Of a DNA stretch of 64,000 nt, positions 46,836 to 56,871 are shown piece by piece. The notes below the pieces were generated by a model, which worked only from the letters and a program-made list of their open reading frames with translations, made no database searches and was not told the origin of the DNA. Every line of letters begins with the position of its first letter. Position 1 is the stretch's first letter. The stretch comes from Silene latifolia (taxonomy: Eukaryota; Streptophyta; Magnoliopsida; Caryophyllales; Caryophyllaceae): positions 92,210,137-92,274,136 of the forward strand of contig NC_133534.1 of assembly GCF_048544455.1 (NCBI RefSeq). Reading direction: 5' to 3'. Made by a program: the position numbers and the translations under genes.

Positions 46836-48806
46836 CAAGCTTTGGAGGCTCCTACCCTCTTGAGGTTTGTCTATTTCTCTCTTTGTTTTATTTATTTATC
46901 TTGATCATGATTGAAGTTGTCCTACCAACATAGAGGACTAACACCTCGGCCCCATTGAGGTGTTCTTATTTTACTGTTCCCACTTTTAAAAACCCAAAAT
47001 GACAAATTTAGTTTCATGCATTGCATCGTGTGTGCATGAACTACACCCAACCTTAGGACATTAGAAATAATGTCTAACTCGGTTTGGGGAAGTACATACA
47101 TACACACACAACGGGAGGTAATCTAAATTATCCTCTCCGTCATAAACAAAAACCATGCATCATGTAGTATAGATTAGTGTAGCTTGCATTTAGTGTAGAA
47201 TTCATGCATCATGCTTGTATGATTTCCCATCATTTTGGCCATTGAGGACAATGCCCATATAGTGTGGGGATGGAGAATTCTAACTTAACTTCTATTCAAA
47301 AATCCAAAAAAATTGAAAATTTCAAAAAAACCATAAAAAATTGAAAAATTGAAAAACCAAAAACATGTTCATTTTCTTTGTAGTGTAGTCGTGTATATAT
47401 TATTGTATCTATTGTGTCTGTTTTACCCTTGTTCATATTGATCGACTACGCCACATCCGAGACATGAGGATATTGAAGACCGCATGGTATGATCTTTCCA
47501 ATCTCCTTTTTCCTATTTATGTTAATGACTATGTGGCTTTATTTTTATTGATGCGCTATAACAATGTGAACTTAGGACTTGCATTTAGTTTATATGTCAT
47601 TTTAGTTGGAAGAATCATTTGCATTAGGATGTTTATATGTTAGTTGCATCATGGCATGTAGTTGCATGTTAGAAAAATTTTGCGAAACCGTCTACTTGGG
47701 AAGCTTGACAAGTGTATATAGGCCCTAGTAGATGCTTTTTCTTCTTAAGACTTTGCTTGTTAGAATACTTGTAAAACACCCTAGGATGTGTCATGCTAGT
47801 ATCCTTTGACCCATAGTTTAAGGCCTAGTCAAGAATACCTTGTGGTGTGATAACTCCTTGGCTACCGTTTATTCCAAGGTGACTCTTGAAACCATGCATC
47901 CATCCATCATCCATGTTCTACCACATTTTTGTCATCAAAGGGAATGGGCACAAAAAGAATTTAACTTGAGTTCAATGAAATGAAAAGTGAAAGAAAGTTT
48001 GCAAAAAAATGCATAAAATGAAAAGAGGAGCAAAAATAGAACTCCTAAAGCTTCAAATATAAGCCACCCTCACTACATATGGGGTGACTTTGAAAATGTT
48101 CGAAAGAAATGCAAAGAAAGTTGTCAAGTGTTGAAATGCCAAAAATCAAAAGAAATGGCAAGAAAGTGTTCTCAAATGTTATATGCCACATGAAATTGGG
48201 GGTAAAAACAAAAACAAAAGCAAACTCCCAAAGTGAAACTCAAATATCTATTGATCCCTTTATCCACCGTATCCATTTTTGTGCATGGTAGAGAGGGGAC
48301 GACCCTTCTTCTTGTCTAGGCAAGAGGGGGAATTCCGCGATCCTCCAGTGTTTCTAACATCATAGGGAGTCTACTCTTGACAAACGCATTTAACGATTGA
48401 GGACAAAGGTACCCTAGCTTGACACAACTTGAAGGTGATTTATTGGTATCCTTCTAGGCTCAGTAGTTTGAAGAAATTGCATCTATGAAGGAGTGTGTAC
48501 CCTTGAATTGCTTCCCTTGTAGATAATTTCCGCCACTTAGATGAGGAAAGTGGCTATTCTTTTGTAGATGCATCCATTATTTGTTTTTGTGTGCTTAATG
48601 TTTGAATGTGTCGCCATTTTGGCAAGACCCACCTTGCCTTGCAAGAAGGCATCCTACCTCATGGTTGTCTTGTTGTGAGTTGAAGGGGCGGAGTGAGACC
48701 CGCTAATTGTCTCATATCGGTTATGTTATTAGGTTAGTTTAAATAATGGTCCTAGTCTTTGTCACCTCTTTACTCGGGACGAGCAAAGGTTCAGTTTGGG
48801 GATATT
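46836..48806 (+). other. A4 3' spacer
   Basis: Non-coding. It has an internal polypurine-like GGTTTGGGGAAG at 47081, an ATTGAGGACAATG motif near 47238 shared with A3 (34279), A-rich words at 47295-47360, and then the block nearly identical to A3 34390-35875. The 3' polypurine tract AGTTTGGGGATATT ends at 48806. Confidence 0.8.
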
Positions 48807-50544
48807 TGATGTGACCATAATTAGAGCATATTTAGTCCCCGAATTAGCCTTGTTCCCATGCTTTTTAGTGCATATTTGGGTCATTTATTGTCTTTAGTTC
48901 TTTGTTTTGCATATTCTTTGAGGTTTTGTGTCCTTGGTAAGAAAGGAGTGCAAACCTTGCATTTTCATGGCAAAACGAGACTAAATTGATTGAATTCAAT
49001 GACCAAGCATCAAGGAGAGACAAGATTAGAAGGCCTTTGTACATACTATAGTAGATGGGCAATGATGAGGAAAGATCCTTGCATCCCCGAGGAAATCCCA
49101 AGGATTTTATGAAGAAAAGGGAAGAAAAGAAGAAGAAATGTGACTGTCCAGCAATCCGTGCGGATTGTCCTGAAGACGCCCATCCTCCACCTCCACAATC
49201 CGAGCGTCTTCACCACAAGACGCCCAGGCAGCAATCCCAGAAGACGCCCGTCTTCTCCCCAAGACGCCCGGGCAGAGACCCTCGAATCCGCCCGTCCCGT
49301 GCTAAAGACGCACGGATTCCAAGGTAGCACAACTTCGTCTTCTTCAAGCTTCAAGAAAGATGCCCATCCTTCCAAAAATATCGGCGTTTCCTTAAGTAGG
49401 GACTTAATCGTCATTTAAGCCCTTAGTTAACCTTAATTCCTACACCTAATCCCCACTATAAATACCCCATTAGTCTAATTAGATGAGCATGTTCTTCTTA
49501 GCAATATCTAGGGTAGTTAATATCAATCAAAAATCTCTTCAATTTTGTAATCAATAATTAATCAAGTTTTAATACAAGTTTTATTTCCATAATCTCTCTT
49601 TTGTTCATCCTTTATTTTGGGTAATTGATGAATATTTGGGTTATTATTGGGAGATTGACAACCTCTCAATCAAGCATCAAGTACTTCTTTTATTCTTTGT
49701 TTTATTATTGGAATCATTAGTAGGTATAATTCTCTTAATCCCTTTTTAATTATTGCTAATTACTTTCATCTATTCATCATGTTTCACCTTGTTGGTATGA
49801 TTGACAACCTTGCTAGCATGTTCAACATGATAATGAGTGAGTAGTTCCATAGCTAGGGTTAATGGGTAATTAGGGGAACCAACATGGGGAATGATTCATG
49901 CTTAAATTTATATGCTTTCATGGTTTATTTGCTTGCTTGTTATGATCTCAACTCATGCACATGTTTGTTTGATGAAATGCGAGCCTATGAATCCTTGCAT
50001 TTTTTTACCCATCACCTATCTTTTTAATGAGACTTGTAAGACATAAATCAACTCGAGTCTCATTAGACCATGCATGTTGTTGAGTAGGGAAGACTAAGTC
50101 GACTTTTAGGTGTTGTACAATCTAATCGATTCGGCTCCGGGACCCAAACTTTTCTAGGATTGTAAGATATAACCCAACTCAATCCATCACAACAATAATT
50201 GCTTGCTTATAATTTGAGAACATGTTTGTATGATCAATTCCCATGAATCCCCTATGACCCCATGATACCCTCGTGCTTTTTATCAATTGTTTACAACCCT
50301 TTTTAATTCATCTTGCTTGTTTACTTTCATTTCTATTTAGATTAGTGACCTTCTACATCAACCCAAATTGTGACACCCTTTAGACACCGCTAGTTGCAAT
50401 ACAAATCTCATCTCAATTCCCGTCCCTTGGGATCCGACCTTTACTTGCCTCTTTACTAATTGTAGAGTTGTTTGTGAAGCTATAAATTGTGTTTTGGTCT
50501 TGGTGCTCCTAACGACAAGTTACCGAAAAGATTTAGTCCGACCA
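48807..50544 (+). repeat. A4 3' LTR
   Basis: 1738 bp, TGATGTGACC...CCGACCA, followed by the second GGTGC at 50545-50549. Confidence 0.95.
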
Positions 50545-52552
50545 GGTGCATTTGAGGTTTAGTGAAGAATTGTTACTTATGTTTTGAGGATAGTGAGTTT
50601 TACCCTTAATGTATATCTTGTAAGAGCTTTTATTTCTTGAGGATTAACTTGAATGGTGAGTAGTGGATTATGGAGTTAGAATTTTGGCGTAGTTACTGGT
50701 TATGGATTATGGGTAATTTACATATTTTAGACTGGAGGTGATTAAGGCCTTTATAGTATCCATGTGTCTTTATTGATTGACCTAGATTAATCTCAGTTTC
50801 TATTCTTATGGATTTAGATCGGTGAGTTCTCATAACAGGTTGTAACCTATGAACTTTTGATGGTATGACTTAACTTTATTTGGGTTATTTAGTGTTAACC
50901 TTAAGAATAAGGAGTGTCTTAGCCCAACTGCAGTTTGGATTGATTATATTGATTTGAAGACTTATGAACCTGGAGTCGGGAATTACGTATACCCATCATA
51001 TCTTAATGTCTTAACCTTAGTACAATTATTTCTCTGGGGAATATTTTGGTTCAAATTACCTTAAAGGAAATTGTTGTTTGATGACCTTATAAGATTGAAA
51101 TTGTTGCTTGGTTGAGTTCTTAACCCTCTAGTTGTTGTAGTGTTATGATTGGGAATTTAATGGTTTGCTAAGAGACCTTTATATTCATTTGATGGACTTC
51201 TAAGGTTTCTCCTTTGGATATCACTATGTGGATAATAGTAACAAATTAGTGTGTTCAATTGAGAGGTGCGTTGTTAGATGGTGGATTTTGGTTTGGTGTT
51301 CCATAACTCGAGAAACCTTATGAGTTTAATAACCTTATTGCTTTGGTGATGACTTCAGAATAGTAAAATCCTTTGAGTGTGTTATGCCTTATTAGGCTAT
51401 TTTGGGTTTAGAGTATATCTCGAGTGCGGACTTGATGAGTTCAGAACAGTTTTAAGGGCCTTGTTAGTTAACTGGATTAGTTCTGTTTTGATAACCTATG
51501 TAATTTTGGTTAGTAAGATTGGAGTTTGGACTACTTGATGGATTCTTACCATGCTATTCTGAGAGGTTCCGCAAGTATGTAAGGTTTTGGATGAATGTTG
51601 TCTCAATTGATAATCTGGGAGATATGGATTAAGAAGTTTGACAACTTTGAACATGACAACTTAGTTGCCTGGTGTTACTAAGCTTGGAATTGGTTTCGAT
51701 GGAAATAGGAAAGTTGGCATTTCATAGAGTAGTTGTACCGAGAATCTCAAGATGATTAATCTGTTTTTCTATCCATGAGAGAGTTTTGTGTGACTCTTGA
51801 CTCTTTTCCTCTTCTAGAGCATTGGATTACTCAACTTGTTATCAATTCCCTCGACCCTTGCTTAAGTCTGAAAACTTTTGCTTTTGACTTGTCCTTAACT
51901 TTTCTCCTCGAATATTTCCACTTTAAACATAAGTTTTGACTTCTGTTAAATTTTGGTTATCTTGGAAAGTTTTAACATTTTGGGTTAGGACTCCAACTTT
52001 AAACATCACTTTTAGTTTTACTCTTGGTCAGTGTTTAAACTTGGTTTTGTTTCGAAATGTCTTAAAACTCCTTTGGAAATATACCGGAATTGTTTCAAAT
52101 AAAGTTATTTAATGCCTCACAAAAAAAACATTCAAATGTTATGTTACATATACAAATTTGATTTATTCTAAGATTTTGAAGTAAATTTACATATCATGTT
52201 TTGGATTTCTACATTGGTTGGATGCTAGGACTTGTCATTAAAGACGTCTAATGACCAGTTCGGTACTTGCTAATGTTTGGTTTTAAGATTTGATTTTTTT
52301 CCAAATGTGGAATGGCTTTTATCTTGGAAGACAGGATTCTTGTTCGCAACACGTAATCTCTCGTTTCATGAGAAGAGACAAGTAATTTCTAATAGTTCAA
52401 TTTTGAAAACTTGTTTGAAGGTTGTTTTGAACGCAACACTGACTTTACGAATCAGTCCGTTAGCTTAAACGTTTTAACAAGTATTTGCTACTTGAATTTT
52501 ATTTTTCTACTTTCAAGTTTCGAGGACGAAACTTTTTCTTATCGGGGGAGGT
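50545..52552 (+). other. Degenerate DNA upstream of the C3 LTR
   Basis: After the GGTGC copy, about 2 kb of AT-rich sequence holds no open frame or motif I recognise. The end is informative: TTTCGAGGACGAAACTTT (52517-52534) and the purine run CGGGGGAGG just before 52553 are typical of the 3' end of plant chromoviruses. The rest may be decayed integrase or 3' untranslated DNA of C3. Confidence 0.5.
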
Positions 52553-55179
52553 TGTAACACCCGCCAATTTAATAAAATCTCATTTATTTTATTTTTATTT
52601 ATGGATTCAAATTTTATTTATTTACTTATGTAAATTTATCGGTTTACGTTTATATCGTTAATTAATTTCGTTTTAACTCTTATTTCAGTCCGATTTTATT
52701 AACGGACCTGGCTTTTATATAAATGATCATTTTAACATTTCATTTTCCGAAAAAGCCAATTTGGGCTTAGTTGGTGCGTGTGTTTGCAGCACAAGTAATT
52801 ATAACTTTGTTAAGTAATGATTAGCCAATAATTTTATATTTTTATTATTTTTTTAAAAATAATAATAATATGAGACTTAGTCCCATATGGTTTGTTTGGC
52901 CGTGGTTTGTTGAGCTAATAAGAGATATGTTGTTACACTTCTTACTCCTTTATAACTCTCTTATTTTACATCATTTGTCCACATTCATTAGTCTTTCAAA
53001 AAAAGAAAAAGAAAAACTAATTCTCTCCCTCCTTTGTGCCGTTAGATATTGCTCTCAATCACCGTCATTTATTCTTCAACCTTGCTCTGATTTGATCGTT
53101 ATTAGTCTTATTCTATGGGTAATTCTATTACTCTTGTAGTTTTATCATTAGATTTTCATAACCTATGATTCATATGAGTTTATCTTTGTTTTTGTAGGCT
53201 ATCAAGAGGACTCCGACGCAGAGGAGTATTTTGTTGATTCGGATCTTGACAAATAAGGTATCTTCGACGTTACTCGATATCGTAAGATGTATTTGTTGTA
53301 GTTGTATGTGAGGAAATTTGAGGATATTTATTAAAATGATATTTCTGGTCTGAATATGCATTTTTCTAAATTTTATTTTGGTCAAAAAGTATTTATTTCG
53401 GATTTTATATTGTTAATATGGTTTTTACGATTATAGCGATGCTGAACTGTTTTAATTAGATTTAAAAGAATAAATCATAAGGTTAATTCTCGAAAATTAA
53501 ATATGTGGCCGAGACACTGTATATTAGGTTGTGTGTAAAATTTTAGGTCTTGAAACATTAATTTCGATTTAATAAATATTTTACAAAATTTGGTGAAAAT
53601 CGTCGTAAAATCTCAAATCTGACTGTCTTTTTGTAAAACTAATATCAGCTGTTTTTATTTCGAATCTGCAAAAGTATTGAAAAGAGACTGATATTATTTT
53701 GAAGTCTAAAGTCTGCACAAAAAAGTTCCCTAAATTACGATGAACGGTTCGCTCATAATAAATTATTTGTGAACATGTCGCCTGTAAACCGCGTTTCAGA
53801 CTTTTGCTCAAAGTTTCGTTTGTAAAATATATTTTCCTTTTGATACAGTGCCTAATATTTTTCTCACAGAAACTTTCCAATGTTTAGTTATGTTTAAAAA
53901 TTTTCCTTACCTTAAAATGTTTTCTAACAGTGGATTTATGAATTGAAACATTATGGGTGACGTTTTCTCACAGTTTTTAGAAATGAATTTTTAGACCCCT
54001 TATACTTTCGTAATTTGAAGTTGGTTTTAAAATGAACGTTGTAGCCAAAAGCTACAGGAAACCATGAAAATTGTCCTTGCATCATTTATATTTTTCTGTA
54101 TTTATTTTTGAATTTTACACTACTGTTGTTCCGTTTTATAAACTGTTTTAGAATTCCATCTCATTAAGGCCTAAATAATATATCTTTACTAAGGTATTTT
54201 AAGTCATTTGATAGTTTTAAGTTTTAATTACAGTGACTTATCTATTTTTAAGTCCTTGAATTAATTTTATACTTTTGGAAGTAAAGTTTAAGTTTTCTGT
54301 TTTGAAAAATTAAAGTGTAGTTCACTTGCGAGCATTTGAATAATATATATAATGAATAATATACTATCCTTGGGATATTTTGAGTTTGGAATAATTAAAG
54401 TAAGGGCAAAGAATAATGAACTAAGGCATACGGGTTCTTAGACAGCCATATGATTGGGTATCCTGCGGGCGATACAGATTGTCGTAGAGTCATGTACATG
54501 TACTTAGACTGGGACTTCGCACTATGTGGTAAGACGTGTCCTATTATAGCCTGTTGCCTAGTGAGTGGACTTGGAGTTGGTCACCTTTGCGTGACATTGG
54601 GTTCCCAAAACTAGTGTAAGATGCTGCGGTGTCAAGGAGTATAGCTAAAGTGAATATCTAGCCTGTACTATATTATTTCCATTCTGTCATTTGAGGAATT
54701 TTGCTTTTAAGCATGCATCATGTTTATCTCAAGCGTGAGTTTGGTAATTTATTTTCGTTACATATGTTTTGATATTTCAATCTATTTTTGATATGTTATT
54801 GCTTCTGTAACATTTATATCATGTGATATGGCTTGGAGAATGTCAAGTTACACCCCACTGATTGTGGTTGTTATGTTTATAACATGACAGGTGTTAGCTT
54901 TACTGGGGATTTCTGTGTGAGCTAGCGAATAGTTTGCAGATCCTACTCAGTTTTTCTGCTTTCTTTTATGGTTTTAGTCTTGAACACTTTTGGAGGTTTT
55001 CTTTATTTTTCGCCCTTTTTATAAAAGTGGCATTTGTTTATACTTAACCATTTAATTTTATCCTTGAAAATTTTATTTATTCTTAATTTATAATAGTTAG
55101 TACTTTTATCTTTGTGTATTTAATCCCATTCGACAGTGTTTTCGCCACTGTTTTGCACTAGATTTTATAGGGGATTACA
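52553..55179 (+). repeat. C3 LTR (chromovirus type)
   Basis: It starts TGTAACACCCG directly after a polypurine tract and ends GGGGATTACA at 55179, about 2627 bp. The right border is set by the switch to A5 LTR sequence at 55180. Features such as GCAGATCCTACTCAG near 54937 are familiar from Tekay-type chromovirus LTRs. No second copy is in the window, so the ends are not confirmed by comparison. Confidence 0.7.
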
Positions 55180-56732
55180 CATTTCATATCTTTCGCTTCC
55201 TATTATGTGTGTTCTATGAGGTTTTGTGCCCTTGGTAGGAGAGGAGTGCTAGCCTTGCTTAAACGGAGCAAAACGGAGCTAAATTGGTCACATCTAATGA
55301 CCAAGCAACAAGGAGGAGATCAATACTAAACGCCTAAGTCAATAAAACAAGTAAATGGGCAATGATGAAGGACCCCCACAACTTCTGAAGGACTCCCACG
55401 AGTTAGGGGGCAGCCAAATGAAAGAAGAAGGAAAGCTGCACTTCAGGACATGCGTCCCAGAGCTAGGACGGGCGTCCCAATGCTAAGGACGGGCGTCCCC
55501 AAGCTGAGCCCGAGCGTCCCCAAGGTAGTTCGAGCGTCCCTCAATGCAGGATGAGTGTCCATCAGAAGGAGGTCGTGCATCCCAAGCTAGGACTTGCAAG
55601 GCGTTGAACTTCATTTAAGGGGCTCAATCGTCATTTAAGCCTTTAGTTAACCTAATCCTTGTACTTAGTATAAATACTCCTTTGTAATAGGAGATTAAAG
55701 GGAGGTAGATTAGAGAAGTGAAGTAGTAGATTAGGAGGGTCAATTAGAGATTAGAGAAAGATTAGACATTAATTAGCTTAATTACACTTTAATCCTTCCT
55801 TAATTATTATTCAATAATTCTTAGATCTAGTTGGGTAATTGAAGATTATTTGGGTTTTTATTGGAGAATTGACAACTCTTTATTATCAATCAAAATTTTC
55901 TTCTATTATTCTTTCATTTACATTTGCTCATCTTAAGATTGGTATAATTTCTTTACTCCTTACTTAATTATTGCTTATTGCTTTACTCTTCCATCATGGT
56001 TATACTTGTTAATATGATTGACACCATTGTTAACATATTTTCCATGATAATGAGTGAGTAGTTCCCTAACTAGGGTTAGTGGGGGATTAAAGGAGTTTAT
56101 CATGGGGTAGATCTATACTTATCAAGTTCATATGAATGCTTTCTTGTTGTAATTTCAACTTATGCACATGTTATGTTTGATGAAATGCTTGATTGACAAC
56201 CTAGCATGGTTCTCTTATCCGTTCAACAAGACTTGTAAGACATAAACTAACTCAAGTCTTGTTAGACCATGCATATAGTTGAATAGAGAAAACCAAGTCG
56301 ACGTAGGTATCTTAAAGTTTTGATCAACTCGGCTCCGATACCTAAGTCTCCCTAGGAATTGGAAGATATAAACTAACTCGTTTCCATTACAACAATAATT
56401 GCTTACATCTATGTAACTTATTTATGTTATCTCATCATAATTCCCCTATGAACCCATGAGACCCTAGTGTTTTTAATCAATTGCTTACAACTCTATGTGC
56501 TTACTTTGCTTTGCTTTCATTTATTTACTTTTCCTTTGTTAAGTAGTTTAAATTGCAAATCTCAACCTCAACCCAAATTGTGACACTAAGACATAGCTAT
56601 TTACAACCGATAAGTCAATACAATTCCCGTCCCTTGGGATCCGACCTCTGCTTACCTCTCTACTAAGAGTAGTTTTTTGAGATTATAAATATCGTTTGAG
56701 GGCATAGAATAGACGATAATTCCAGAGCTACA
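55180..56732 (+). repeat. A5 5' LTR, missing its first ~77 bp
   Basis: The sequence GAGGTTTTGTGCCCTTGGTA near 55219 aligns with the A4 LTR at about 39726, which places 55180 about 77 bp into the LTR. It ends AGAGCTACA at 56732, 7 bp before the PBS. Landmarks such as ACTTGTAAGACATAAAC are shared with A3 and A4. Confidence 0.8.
55447..55676 (+). promoter_or_regulatory. A5 LTR promoter: GGACGGGCGTCC boxes and TATA box
   Basis: About seven box-like units lie at 55447-55583, including two perfect GGACGGGCGTCC dyads and decayed forms (CCCGAGCGTCCC, TTCGAGCGTCCC). TATAAATACTCC is at 55669. The layout matches A3 and A4 with different arms. Confidence 0.6.
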
Positions 56733-56739
56733 TAAAAAA

Positions 56740-56757
56740 TGGAGTCGTTGCCGGGGA
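56740..56757 (+). promoter_or_regulatory. A5 primer-binding site, degenerate tRNA-Asp type
   Basis: TGGAGTCGTTGCCGGGGA, two mismatches from the exact tRNA-Asp complement found in A2-A4. Confidence 0.88.
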
Positions 56758-56871
56758 CGATATTCAATTGAGTTGTTATCATTTGTTGTTTTTAGTTGTG
56801 TCTTTCTTAACCTTGGGGAAGTCAATATCCTCAAGGTATTTTTAATTGTTTTCTAGTTGTTTTATTTTTGC

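Larger units (their letters stand above)
39613..50544 (+). mobile_element. Complete non-autonomous Athila-like element A4
   Basis: 10.9 kb with LTRs 39613-41354 (1742 bp) and 48807-50544 (1738 bp), ends TGATGTGA...CCGACCA, an exact tRNA-Asp PBS, and GGTGC duplications at 39608-39612 and 50545-50549. Coding parts are gag-protease (41495-44292) and ORF-1 (45264-46835). RT, RNase H and integrase are absent from a structurally complete element, so the absence is not caused by truncation. Confidence 0.95.

Noticed and set aside
46565-46838. Ser-rich and Ile/Phe-rich frames antisense to the ORF-1 tail
   Set aside because: They mirror the Glu/Asp/Ser codon runs of A4 ORF-1.
50545-52552. Possible host gene between A4 and the C3 LTR
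   Set aside because: No open frame, splice pattern or motif supports it; the end matches chromovirus 3' DNA.
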